From positions 967,001 through 1,031,000 of the forward strand of contig CP016836.1 of assembly GCA_002240395.1 (NCBI GenBank): a stretch of 64,000 nt of DNA, in the 5' to 3' direction. The stretch's first letter is position 1. Each line of letters starts with the position of its first letter. Below the pieces are notes generated by a model that saw only the letters and a list, made by a program, of their open reading frames with translations, had not been told where the DNA came from and ran no database searches. The translations under genes and the position numbers were made by a program. Below, one piece after another: positions 25,845 to 35,275 of this stretch. Source of the DNA: Xanthomonas citri pv. mangiferaeindicae (GTDB taxonomy: Bacteria > Pseudomonadota > Gammaproteobacteria > Xanthomonadales > Xanthomonadaceae).

Positions 25845-27068
25845 ATGAGTCCCCCATCGCAATTCGAATTCCTGCATGCCGAAGGCAGCGCCACGCCGAT
25901 CAAGGGCTGGGTGCGCGGTGTGCCGCTGGATGACCAGGCCCACGCGCAGCTGCGCAACATCGCCGCGATCCCGTTCGTCGGGCCGTGCGTGGCGGTGATG
26001 CCGGACGTGCATCTGGGCAAGGGCGCGACCGTTGGTTCGGTGATCCCGACCCGCGGCGCGATCATTCCGGCCGCGGTCGGCGTGGATATCGGCTGCGGCA
26101 TGGCCGCGGTGCGCACCACGCTGCGCGCGAAGGACCTGCCCGACAGCTTGGCCCAGATCCGCTCGGGCATCGAGCGCGCGGTGCCGGTCGGCAACGGCCG
26201 CGGCGGCGAACACCGGAAGCTGCCCGACAGTATTGGCACGCGCGTCGCGCAGTCCGGCTTGGTCGAGCGCCTGGACGTGATCAAGCAGAAGCATCGCGGG
26301 ATCCGTACCGACAAGCTGGACTGCCAGATCGGCACGCTCGGCGGCGGCAATCACTTCATCGAGCTGTGTCTCGACGAATCCGATGCCGTGTGGGTGATGC
26401 TGCATTCGGGCTCGCGCGGGACCGGCAACCTGATCGGCACCTACTTCATCGAGCAGGCACGCAAACAGCTCGAACACCGCGTGCTGGGCTTCCATCTGCC
26501 CGACCGCGACCTCGCGTTCTTCATGGAGGGCGAGCCGCTGTTCGAGGACTACGTGGAGGCGGTGTCGTGGGCGCAGGACTACGCCCGCGAGAACCGCGAG
26601 GCGATGATGGCGCGGGTCCTGGCCGAGCTGCGCCACCGGCTGCCGAAGTTCCAGCTCGAGACGCTGGCGGTGAACTGCCACCACAACTACGTGCAGAAGG
26701 AATCGCACGCGGGGCAGGAGGTGTACGTAACCCGCAAGGGCGCGGTGAGCGCGCGGACCGGCGAACTCGGGATCATCCCGGGCAGCATGGGCGCGAAGAG
26801 CTTCATCGTGCGTGGGCTGGGCAACGGCGACAGCTTCCACAGCTGCAGCCACGGCGCCGGCCGTGTGATGAGCCGCACGGCCGCTCGGCAGCAGATCACG
26901 CTGGCGCAGCACCGCGAGGCGACCGCGCACGTCGAATGCCGCAAGGACGCGGCGGTCATCGACGAAAGTCCCGCCGCCTACAAGGACATCGAAGCAGTCA
27001 TGGCGGCGCAGTCGGACCTGGTGGAGATCGTACACACCCTGCGCCAGGTGGTGTGCGTGAAGGGCTGA
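25845..27068 (+). CDS. rtcB: RNA-splicing ligase RtcB
   Basis: A 407-residue GTP/Mn-dependent RNA ligase joining 2',3'-cyclic phosphate or 3'-phosphate ends to 5'-OH ends, as made by ribotoxins that cut tRNA or rRNA. Metal and active-site residues are visible: Asp81 and Cys84 in GVDIGCGMAAVR, Asn169/His170 in GTLGGGNHFIEL, His187 in LHSGSRGTGN, His279/His280 in NCHHNYVQKE, and His336 in SHGAGRVMSR, the residue that takes GMP in E. coli (His337). ATG 25845 follows AAGGAAAG. Last gene of the slipin-rtcB unit; a terminator follows 15 bp after the stop. No rtcA, archease or rtcR gene is in this window. Confidence 0.96.
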   Translation: MSPPSQFEFLHAEGSATPIKGWVRGVPLDDQAHAQLRNIAAIPFVGPCVAVMPDVHLGKGATVGSVIPTRGAIIPAAVGVDIGCGMAAVRTTLRAKDLPDSLAQIRSGIERAVPVGNGRGGEHRKLPDSIGTRVAQSGLVERLDVIKQKHRGIRTDKLDCQIGTLGGGNHFIELCLDESDAVWVMLHSGSRGTGNLIGTYFIEQARKQLEHRVLGFHLPDRDLAFFMEGEPLFEDYVEAVSWAQDYARENREAMMARVLAELRHRLPKFQLETLAVNCHHNYVQKESHAGQEVYVTRKGAVSARTGELGIIPGSMGAKSFIVRGLGNGDSFHSCSHGAGRVMSRTAARQQITLAQHREATAHVECRKDAAVIDESPAAYKDIEAVMAAQSDLVEIVHTLRQVVCVKG

Positions 27069-27083
27069 GCCGCCCTCTTAGGC

Positions 27084-27112
27084 AAGGCCGCCCCGCGAGG
27101 GCGGCCTTCTTT
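27084..27112 (+). terminator. Terminator after rtcB
   Basis: Perfect 10-bp stem AAGGCCGCCC / GGGCGGCCTT with loop CGCGA, followed by CTTTCT. It closes the slipin-rtcB transcript. Confidence 0.85.
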
Positions 27113-27114
27113 CT

Positions 27115-27451
27115 GCCGGCCGTGCCGCGAGCGCCGCGCCTACGAATGAACCGATGCAACGCGCCGCCGGGCGCGGCTGCTTGCTCGGCTTAGGCCCAAC
27201 TCAGGGAGGAACGCTTCCAGGTGCTGAAGATCGGCCTGGCAGTGACGCCGCACGCGGTCGCCTGGAGCGGCAGGCTGCCTGGGCCTACCTAGCCGCCACG
27301 CGTCCGTTACTGAGGTGCACACAGGCGCGGTCGCATGCCTTCCTGCTCGACTGAACCGACACTCCTTGATTGCGGGTTAAGCCCACCCGGCGCATGCTCC
27401 AATTCCTGTCCGATGCGCCGTGCGGACACCGCACGCGAGGGAGTCACCGCC
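27115..27451. other. Gene-free stretch after rtcB
   Basis: About 340 bp without a supported gene. Short frames on both strands lack ribosome sites and family resemblance; the last ~40 bp include GCGAGGGAG, the likely ribosome site of the DUF3016 gene. It might hold gene remnants, but nothing can be identified. Confidence 0.4.
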
Positions 27452-28015
27452 ATGAACCGCCGTTCCCTGCCCCTGCTGCTTGCCGCCGCGCTGACCGCGA
27501 TCGCCGCGCCGGTGCTGGCACGCAGCGACGTGACCGACCCCGAGATCCCGAGGGCGCTGCCCGGAGACAGTCCGGTGTCGGTGCAATGGGGCGACCCGGA
27601 CGCGTTCTCCGACATCCGCCAGAGCGGCAATCGCTGGGAGGCGCGTCGCGGCAACTGGGTCGTGCAGATCGCCGAGCACATCCGCCGACGCGCCGAGCGC
27701 GAGTTGCCGCCCGGCAGCACGCTCGAGGTCACGATCAACGACATCCGCCGCGCCGGCATGTACGAGCCCTGGCGTGGCCCGCAGCTCGACCATGTCCGCA
27801 TCGTCAAGGACCACTACCCGCCGCGGATCGATCTGGACTTCGTGCTGCGCGACGCGTCCGGCACGATCGTCGCCGAAGGGCCGCGCGAACTGCGCGACAT
27901 GGGCTTCCTGCAGCGCGCCGGCAGCACCATGAGCAGCGACGCCTTGCGTTACGAGAAGCAACTCATCGACGACTGGCTGCGGCGCGAACTGCGGCCGGCG
28001 CTCGTCCAGCGTTGA
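27452..28015 (+). CDS. DUF3016 family exported protein
   Basis: A 187-residue protein with a signal peptide (MNRRSLPLLLAAALTAIAAP, cleavage near VLARS). The mature part carries the DUF3016 pattern: VSVQWGDPDAFSDIRQSGNR, ending with RYEKQLIDDWLRREL. The family is common in Xanthomonadaceae, periplasmic and of unknown function. It stands alone between rtcB and a bidirectional terminator. Confidence 0.82.
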   Translation: MNRRSLPLLLAAALTAIAAPVLARSDVTDPEIPRALPGDSPVSVQWGDPDAFSDIRQSGNRWEARRGNWVVQIAEHIRRRAERELPPGSTLEVTINDIRRAGMYEPWRGPQLDHVRIVKDHYPPRIDLDFVLRDASGTIVAEGPRELRDMGFLQRAGSTMSSDALRYEKQLIDDWLRRELRPALVQR

Positions 28016-28058
28016 AGGCCCCCCGGGCATACGGGGCTCGGGGGAAGCGCCCGACAAC

Positions 28059-28086
28059 AAAAGGCCGCGCATCTGCGCGGCCTTTT
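28059..28086. terminator. Bidirectional terminator between DUF3016 gene and betT
   Basis: Perfect 12-bp stem AAAAGGCCGCGC / GCGCGGCCTTTT with loop ATCT. A-run and T-run flank the stem, so it can end transcription from both convergent genes. Confidence 0.88.
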
Positions 28087-28107
28087 GCGTGACGCTCCTG
28101 CGGGGTG

Positions 28108-30117
28108 CTAGCGCACCACGTTGAGGAAGTGGATGTGGCGCTGGTACTGGTCGAGCACGTCGTGGATCAGCTCGTCGCGACGCCAGCCCATCACATCGTA
28201 ATCCTGCCCGCCCTCGCGCAGATGCACCTCGGCGCGATAGTAGCGATCGGAATCCTTCCTGCGCCGGCGCGGGTCGTCGAGCATGAAGCTCGGCGGCTCA
28301 TACGGGATCGGCCGCACGGAATAGTAGAAGTCCATCTCCTCGCCATGGCCGACCTGCAGCCAGACCCGGCCGTCCTCGCCGCTGTCGACCTGCACTTCGA
28401 GGGCCTGCTTGCGCAGTTCGGCGGCCACATCTTCGAACGCAGGCCGGACCTGCGACTGCAGGTACGCCAGCACCTCCTTCTGCAGCGGGTGATGGGCGAG
28501 CGCGCGCAGGCGCACCTTCCAGTCGCCGCCACCGCCCAGGCCCGTCGGCGCCAACCGTGCCTCTCGGGTGCTCACCTGCTTGACCACCTCCAGACGCATC
28601 GCGCGCACCATGCCCCAGCACATCAGGATCATGACCACGGTGAACGGCAACGCCGAGGCGATCGTCGCGGCCTGCAGCGCCGCCAGACCACCGGCCAGCA
28701 GCAACGCGATCGCGACCGCACCTTCGGCCAGCGCCCAGAAGATGCGCTGCCACACCGGCGATTCCTCCTCGCCCTTGGTGGTGAGCATGTCGATGACCAG
28801 CGAGCCCGAATCCGACGAGGTCACGAAGAAGATCACCACCAGCGCCGTCGCCAGACCCGAGGTCAGCGTCGAGAACGGCAGGTTTTCCAGGAACTGGAAG
28901 ATCGCCACCGAGCTGTCGGCGGCCACCGCATCCACCAGTTGGGTCACGCCGTCGACCATGACCATGTGCAAGGCCGTGTTGCCGTAGATGGTCATCCACA
29001 GGAACGTGAAGCCGAGCGGCACGAGCAGCACGCCGACGACAAACTCGCGGATCGTACGGCCGCGCGAGATGCGCGCGATGAACATGCCCACGAACGGCGA
29101 CCAGGCGATCCACCAGCCCCAGTAGAACAACGTCCAGCCACCCAGCCAGCTGGTCGGCTCGTAGGCGTAGAGGTTGAAGGTCATCGAGAACAGGTTCGAC
29201 ACGTACATGCCGGTGTTCTGCACGAAGGTCTGCATCAGGTAGACCGTCGGCCCGGCGATCAGCACGAACGCCAGCAGCGCGACTGCCATGATCATGTTGA
29301 GCTCCGACAGCCGGCGCACGCCACGATCCAGGCCGCTGACCACCGAACCGGTCGCGATCAGCGTGATCACCGTGATCAACACGATCTGCGTCGTCGTCCC
29401 CACTGCGATGTCGAACAGATAGTTCAGGCCGGCGTTGATCTGGATCACGCCCAGACCCAGCGAGGTCGCCAGACCGAAGATCGTGCCCAGAACCGCGAAG
29501 GTGTCGACCGCGTGGCCGATCGGGCCGTGGATGCGCTCGCCGATGATCGGGTACAGCGACGAGCGGATCCGCAGTGGGAGCCCGTGGCGATAGGCGAAGT
29601 AGGCCAGCGACAGCGCCACCACTGCATAGATCGCCCAGGCATGGATGCCCCAGTGGAAGAAGGTGATGCGCATGGCCTGGCGCGCGGCGGCGATCGTCTG
29701 CGCATCGCCGATCGGCGGCTCGGCGTAATGCATGATCGGTTCGGCCACGCCGAAAAACATCAGACCGATGCCCATACCCGCCGCGAACAGCATCGCGAAC
29801 CAAGTGACGTAGTTGTAGTCGGGCCGGCTGTGATCGGGCCCGAGTTTGATCCGGCCAAAACCGCTGACCGCGATGCCGATGATGAACACCAGAAAGCCCG
29901 CCACCGCGAGCACGGTGAACCAGCCCGCGTCATTGGCGACCCAGGTCTTGGCATGGCCGAACGCGGTTTCGGTCGCTTCGGGCACGACGAACGAAAGCAC
30001 CACCAGGGCCAGCACAATCAACGCCGACGGGTAGAAGACCGGGCCGAGAATGCGCGAGTGCCAGCGTTCCGGCGGTGCGGCCGGCTCAGGGGCCGGATGC
30101 GCGGGAGAGTCGTTCAT
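28108..30117 (-). CDS. betT: BCCT family choline/betaine transporter (BetT type)
   Basis: A 669-residue inner-membrane transporter importing choline or glycine betaine for osmoprotection. Twelve helices are expected; BCCT signatures include FAAGMGIGLMFFGVAEPIMH, FFHWGIHAWAIYAVVALSLA and the Trp-rich FYWGWWIAWSPFVGMFIARI. The long cytoplasmic C-terminal tail (about residues 500-669) is typical of BetT and is linked to osmotic activation in the family. It lies 121 bp downstream of the porin gene on the same strand, so porin and transporter may be one uptake unit. No betA/betB genes are nearby. Confidence 0.92.
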   Translation of the reverse strand: MNDSPAHPAPEPAAPPERWHSRILGPVFYPSALIVLALVVLSFVVPEATETAFGHAKTWVANDAGWFTVLAVAGFLVFIIGIAVSGFGRIKLGPDHSRPDYNYVTWFAMLFAAGMGIGLMFFGVAEPIMHYAEPPIGDAQTIAAARQAMRITFFHWGIHAWAIYAVVALSLAYFAYRHGLPLRIRSSLYPIIGERIHGPIGHAVDTFAVLGTIFGLATSLGLGVIQINAGLNYLFDIAVGTTTQIVLITVITLIATGSVVSGLDRGVRRLSELNMIMAVALLAFVLIAGPTVYLMQTFVQNTGMYVSNLFSMTFNLYAYEPTSWLGGWTLFYWGWWIAWSPFVGMFIARISRGRTIREFVVGVLLVPLGFTFLWMTIYGNTALHMVMVDGVTQLVDAVAADSSVAIFQFLENLPFSTLTSGLATALVVIFFVTSSDSGSLVIDMLTTKGEEESPVWQRIFWALAEGAVAIALLLAGGLAALQAATIASALPFTVVMILMCWGMVRAMRLEVVKQVSTREARLAPTGLGGGGDWKVRLRALAHHPLQKEVLAYLQSQVRPAFEDVAAELRKQALEVQVDSGEDGRVWLQVGHGEEMDFYYSVRPIPYEPPSFMLDDPRRRRKDSDRYYRAEVHLREGGQDYDVMGWRRDELIHDVLDQYQRHIHFLNVVR

Positions 30118-30238
30118 GGAAAGTCCTCATGCGGGGCACGGCGTCGGGCTGCAGCCTGTGCCAGGCGCCGCCGTGTCCAGGTGAAAGCGGCGGCAAGGCC
30201 GCCACCGGAGCGTGGGCCGGGCAGCGCCCGGCCTGCGA

Positions 30239-31354
30239 TCAGAAGTAGAAGCCGATGTTGACGTTGAGCCGGGAGTGCCAGCCGTCGTTGGCCGGATCGC
30301 GCACGCCGATACCCGGGCCGCCGGCGAACCACATGTTCTTGCCGGCGATCCAGTCGACGTAGGTCAGCATCACGCCCTTGCCGAAGCTGCAGCCGGTGAC
30401 GTTCTGGATCGAGTCGCGCAGGCCCGGATCGCCGCCCACCGGCAGCGTCGCGCTGGCATTGTTGTAGCAGGTGATGCTGTCGAACCAGCCGGTGCGCTGC
30501 ACGTCCCAGGCGACGTTGAACGTCGGCACATCGGCCTGCGAGGCGATCTCGAACGGAAACATGAAGGCCGACATCGCGATTCGCGACTCGGGGTTGTCGT
30601 AGCGGTAGCGCGCCCATTGCGCCTGCAGCGTCAATGGACCGCGGGTCCATTGCCCATGCAGCGCGGCGCCAGTGTGATCGTGCTTGCGACCGTCGATACG
30701 ATTCTCGATGCGGCCAGCGAATGCCGACACGCCATAGGCCGTCTCCCAGCCGCCGCTCGTGCCGCTGCGCTCGTAGCGCACGATCGCGCGTTCGCGCTCG
30801 CGATAAGGCAGGTCCTCGGTCGTCGCGACATCGAAGGAATAACGGTCGAAATTGGCGCCGGTGCCGTACTCATCGCCAGAGAACACACCCGCATGCCACT
30901 GATGCGCGCCGTGCTGGCGCTGCCAGACCACGCCCAGGTCGTAGTCGTCCTCGATGCCCAGGTAATAGCCGGAGCCGAACCAGAAACTGTGCGAGGCCGT
31001 CGGCAACAGGCCGAACGGCACCTGCTGGACACCGGCGCGGATATCGGACACTGGGCCGCCATCGCGGCCGTCCTCCAGGCGCCAACCCGCGTAGGCGTGA
31101 TGGATGGCGTCGAAGCCGTCGTACCAGCGGTACTGCAGGGAGAAGAAGGCAGGGCCAACATGGCCTTTGGCGTCGACCCGGACCAGTTCGGTCTGCAGGC
31201 CGCTGGTCGGCCCATAGTCGAGCCATCCGTAGTTGAAGCGGACCGCGCCGCCAAGATCGAGACTGCGTCCGGCATCGGCACCGTCATCTGCCGACACGAC
31301 AGGCATTGCGCCTGCCAGGACACCACATAACAACCATCTGGAACCACGCATCAT
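30239..31354 (-). CDS. Putative outer membrane porin (beta-barrel)
   Basis: About 371 residues. The start MMRGSRWLLCGVLAGAMPVV followed by SADD is a signal peptide; the remainder alternates short amphipathic strands rich in Tyr/Trp (FNYGWLDYGP, FFSLQYRWYDGFDAIHHAYA, FWFGSGYYLGIEDDYDLGVV) and ends with LNVNIGFYF, a classic C-terminal barrel signature with terminal Phe. I do not recognise a specific porin class. Since betT follows directly, a role in substrate entry across the outer membrane is suggested by context. ATG 31354 or 31351 are equivalent choices; the frame upstream to 31528 lacks signal-peptide logic. Confidence 0.75.
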   Translation of the reverse strand: MMRGSRWLLCGVLAGAMPVVSADDGADAGRSLDLGGAVRFNYGWLDYGPTSGLQTELVRVDAKGHVGPAFFSLQYRWYDGFDAIHHAYAGWRLEDGRDGGPVSDIRAGVQQVPFGLLPTASHSFWFGSGYYLGIEDDYDLGVVWQRQHGAHQWHAGVFSGDEYGTGANFDRYSFDVATTEDLPYRERERAIVRYERSGTSGGWETAYGVSAFAGRIENRIDGRKHDHTGAALHGQWTRGPLTLQAQWARYRYDNPESRIAMSAFMFPFEIASQADVPTFNVAWDVQRTGWFDSITCYNNASATLPVGGDPGLRDSIQNVTGCSFGKGVMLTYVDWIAGKNMWFAGGPGIGVRDPANDGWHSRLNVNIGFYF

Positions 31355-31622
31355 CACAACAGGTCTGCCCTCCTCGAAGCACTCGATGAATCGACACGAA
31401 TCGGCCATTTTAACGATTCGCAGCGCCAAGCCCAAATCCGGCGGAATGCGAATACGCAAAAAACGCAGGGAAAAACCCGGGGTTTTCAGCCAGGACACGA
31501 TATGCGACACGCGCGCGCCGCAGGCCATTCGATGCCAGGAAACACACGGCCGTCCCAGGTGCGCGGCCGCATCCGGGCGCTATCATGGACAACCGGCAAT
31601 GATGCCGATGTGCAGATCTCGC

Positions 31623-31907
31623 ATGACCGTCTACGTCGACGATGCCGTGCACCTGTGGCGCGGCGAACGCTGGGCGCACCTGCTGGCGGACACGCTCGAC
31701 GAGCTGCATGCCTTCGCCGCGCAGCTCGGTATCCCGCGCCGCGCGTTCCAGAACCGCACCAGCGGTGCGCACTACGACGTCACCGCCGCATTGCGCGACC
31801 GCGCGATCGCGCTGGGGGCGATGCCGATCTCGCGCCACAATGACCGTGCGCTGGTCCGCGCGGTGATCGACAACGCGCGGCGCCAGGGACGCGGCCTGGC
31901 GCCCTGA
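31623..31907 (+). CDS. DUF4031 family protein
   Basis: A 94-residue cytosolic protein starting MTVYVDDAVHLWRGERWAHL and containing LHAFAAQLGIPRRAFQNRTS and HYDVTAALRDRAIALGA, which are DUF4031 signatures. Function unknown. ATG 31623 was chosen as the conserved start. It lies 75 bp before the DUF3297 gene on the same strand. Confidence 0.82.
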   Translation: MTVYVDDAVHLWRGERWAHLLADTLDELHAFAAQLGIPRRAFQNRTSGAHYDVTAALRDRAIALGAMPISRHNDRALVRAVIDNARRQGRGLAP

Positions 31908-31982
31908 GCGCAGCGCCACGGATGAAGCCGACGTTCGGCGGCGGTATCCTTCCGCCCTTTCCGATCACGATTTTCGACCATC

Positions 31983-32225
31983 ATGACCGACACCCCACCC
32001 GACCGCCTGTCCAACGACCCGCGCAGCCCGTACTACGATGCGGACGCGATGAACCGCGGTATCGGCATCCGGTTCAACGGCAACGAGCGCCGCGACGTCG
32101 AGGAATACTGCGTCAGCGAAGGCTGGATCCGGGTCGCGGCCGGCCGTGCACTCGACCGCCGCGGCCAGCCGCTGACGGTCAAGCTCAAGGGCACGGTCGA
32201 GCCCTACTTCCACCTCGGCGGCTGA
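31983..32225 (+). CDS. DUF3297 family protein
   Basis: An 80-residue protein, MTDTPPDRLSNDPRSPYYDA then GIGIRFNGNERRDVEEYCVS and TVKLKGTVEPYFHL near the C-terminus. This is the complete DUF3297 pattern, found as a small stand-alone protein of unknown function in many Proteobacteria. No membrane segment. Confidence 0.88.
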   Translation: MTDTPPDRLSNDPRSPYYDADAMNRGIGIRFNGNERRDVEEYCVSEGWIRVAAGRALDRRGQPLTVKLKGTVEPYFHLGG

Positions 32226-32250
32226 CCCGACTGGGCACCACGCCGGCCGA

Positions 32251-32835
32251 TCAACTGCCGGCGCGGACCTCGGCCACGATGCGGTCGGCGATCGCCTGCA
32301 CCTGCTTGGTGGTCATCGGCGCGAAGATGCCCTGCCAGGCGCTCGACGTCGTGTCGTAGCTGCGCGTGGCGACGACCTGTCCCCCGGGTTGCTTCACGAA
32401 TTGCGCGCTGGCCTTGATATGCGCGTTGCCGGTCATCACGCCCAGGCCGATGCGGGCGCCGGTCGACACATAGCGGTAGCTGTCCACGCGCAGCACCACC
32501 ACGACCCCGGGCGGATCAAGCGTGGCCGGCCGGCTGTCGCGCACGCTGCCCTGCATCCCGGCGGCCGACGTCGCATTGCGGATCGCCTCGTCCCACAGCG
32601 CACGGAACTGCGACCAGTCGTCGGACGCACGTGCGGTATCGCTGCCCTCGACCACCAGCACAACCTGACGCACATCGCCCCCGAACACGACCGGTTCCTC
32701 CGGCACGCCGGCCGGCCGCTGCACCGTGGCCGCGCAGGCCGACAGCAGGGCGAGCAGTGCAGTGGCCACGACAAGACGCAGCGCGCACACACGGCGATCG
32801 GCCGCGGATGGGATTTGGGGACAAACGGTAAGCAT
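32251..32835 (-). CDS. Lipoprotein, DUF4410-like
   Basis: A 194-residue predicted lipoprotein from ATG 32835 (MLTVCPQIPSAADRR). The lipobox is LLALLSACAAT, so the mature chain starts at Cys. The mature part contains DDWSQFRALWDEAIRN and VVVVLRVDSYRYVSTGARIG, ending QVQAIADRIVAEVRAGS; this layout resembles DUF4410 outer-membrane lipoproteins. Function unknown. It lies at the end of the MoxR/DUF58 cluster on the same strand, 114 bp away, probably a separate unit. Confidence 0.7.
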   Translation of the reverse strand: MLTVCPQIPSAADRRVCALRLVVATALLALLSACAATVQRPAGVPEEPVVFGGDVRQVVLVVEGSDTARASDDWSQFRALWDEAIRNATSAAGMQGSVRDSRPATLDPPGVVVVLRVDSYRYVSTGARIGLGVMTGNAHIKASAQFVKQPGGQVVATRSYDTTSSAWQGIFAPMTTKQVQAIADRIVAEVRAGS

Positions 32836-32949
32836 GGCGATTCCTCCGATGGCGGGCATCGCGGCCGGACCCTCCCCCTGCGCGGCGTCCTGGCGCGCGT
32901 GGGCAGCCTAGCGCGGTCGCATGCGCATCGCGTGAACTAACCGCCCGCC

Positions 32950-34251
32950 TCACAACATGCCGTCGCGCTTGATCGCCAGATAGCGTTCGACGAGCGCGGA
33001 CGGCAGCTGCTCGCCGGTGACGTCGAGCACGGTCACGCGATGGTTGCGCAACGCATCGTGCGCGGCCTTGCGCTGGGCCAGATAGCGCGCGGTGGCACCG
33101 GCGCGCACGGCGTCGTCGTGATCGCGCACTTCGGCATCGAGCACCTCGTCGAGCGCGCGCTCGCGCAGCGAGGCGACGACGACCAGGTGCCGCTTCTGCA
33201 ACATGCGCACGGCTGCCAGCACATCCTCGATGTCCTCGTCGCGCAGGTTGGTCACCAGCATCAGCAGGCCGCGCCGACGCTGACGCAGCGACAGCTCGGT
33301 CGCCGCGGCCAGGTAGTCGGTCGCCACCGCCTGCGGTTGCAGGTCGTAGCTCACCCGCAGCAGCGTGTCGACCGCGCCCATGCCGCGCTGCGGCGCCATC
33401 CAGCGCGCGTCGCCGCCGGTTGCCAGCAGGCCGACCGCATCGCCCTGGCGCAACGCGAGATAGGACACGACGAGCGCAGCATCGAGTGCGTGGTCGAAGT
33501 GCGACAGCGCACCGTCCTGGGCGAGCATCCGTCGCCCGGTGTCGAGCACGACGATCAGTTGCTGGTTCTTCTCGTCCTGATACTCGCGCGAGATCAGCTT
33601 GCGTGCGCGCGAACTGGCCTTCCAATCGATCTGGCGCAGGCTGTCGCCGATGCGATACTCGCGCATCTGGTGGAAATCGGTGCCTTCGCCGCGTCGCCGC
33701 TTGATGTGCGCGCCGACCAGCCGCGAGGCCTGGTCGGCGCTGAGCAGCGCAAGCCGGGTCAACGGGGCGAAGTTCGGGAACACGCGCACGCGCTGCCGCG
33801 TACCGGCATCGCGCCGCTGCCGCCACAGGCCCAGCGGCGAGCGCAGACGCAGTTGCACGCCGTCGAATGCGGCCTCGCCGCGCCGGATCGGGCGCAGCCG
33901 GTATTCGACCCGGGCGACGGTGCCCGGCGCGAGTCGCAGCCGCCGCGGCAGGCCCGTGACCTCCCAGTCCGGCGGATGCAGGTCGTGCACATCCAGATGC
34001 TGCACGCGTGCGCCGCCCTCGATCTGCAGCACCGCCGGGCGGGTCACACCGATCGGCCAAGCCTCGGGTACCGTGCGCACGACATCCGGCGTGGGTCGGC
34101 GCGCCAGCAATGCGAGGTCACCGATCGACAGCGCCAGCAAGAGCGCACCGATCGCCTGCCATGGCAGCACCGCAGGCGGCCACAGCGAGGCCGCCACCCC
34201 GGCCAGGCCCCAGACCACGAGCAGCCCGATCAGGACCGGCGCCGGCCTCAT
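32950..34251 (-). CDS. DUF58 domain protein of the MoxR cluster
   Basis: A 433-residue protein with two N-terminal helices (PVLIGLLVVWGLAGVAASLW and LPWQAIGALLLALSIGDLAL), a beta-rich middle (about 80-180) and the DUF58 domain RRGEGTDFHQMREYRIGDSL followed by RQIDWKASSRARKLISREY (about 225-265). After it comes a von Willebrand A-like region (LIVVLDTGRRMLAQD) whose MIDAS motif is degenerate. DUF58 proteins act with MoxR ATPases in metal insertion or envelope assembly. ATG 34251 is 31 bp after the moxR stop. Confidence 0.88.
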   Translation of the reverse strand: MRPAPVLIGLLVVWGLAGVAASLWPPAVLPWQAIGALLLALSIGDLALLARRPTPDVVRTVPEAWPIGVTRPAVLQIEGGARVQHLDVHDLHPPDWEVTGLPRRLRLAPGTVARVEYRLRPIRRGEAAFDGVQLRLRSPLGLWRQRRDAGTRQRVRVFPNFAPLTRLALLSADQASRLVGAHIKRRRGEGTDFHQMREYRIGDSLRQIDWKASSRARKLISREYQDEKNQQLIVVLDTGRRMLAQDGALSHFDHALDAALVVSYLALRQGDAVGLLATGGDARWMAPQRGMGAVDTLLRVSYDLQPQAVATDYLAAATELSLRQRRRGLLMLVTNLRDEDIEDVLAAVRMLQKRHLVVVASLRERALDEVLDAEVRDHDDAVRAGATARYLAQRKAAHDALRNHRVTVLDVTGEQLPSALVERYLAIKRDGML

Positions 34252-34282
34252 GTCTGCATTCCGCGTTGGCGAACGCCCGAGG

Positions 34283-35271
<989 letters not shown>

Positions 35272-35275
<4 letters not shown>

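Noticed and set aside
24444..27035. An 863-codon minus-strand open frame opposite slipin and rtcB
   Set aside because: It is antisense to two strongly conserved genes, has His/Arg/Gln-rich shadow composition and no family motif; GC-rich DNA produces such frames.
28105..30261. A 718-codon plus-strand frame opposite betT
   Set aside because: His/Gln/Arg-rich antisense shadow of the BCCT transporter.
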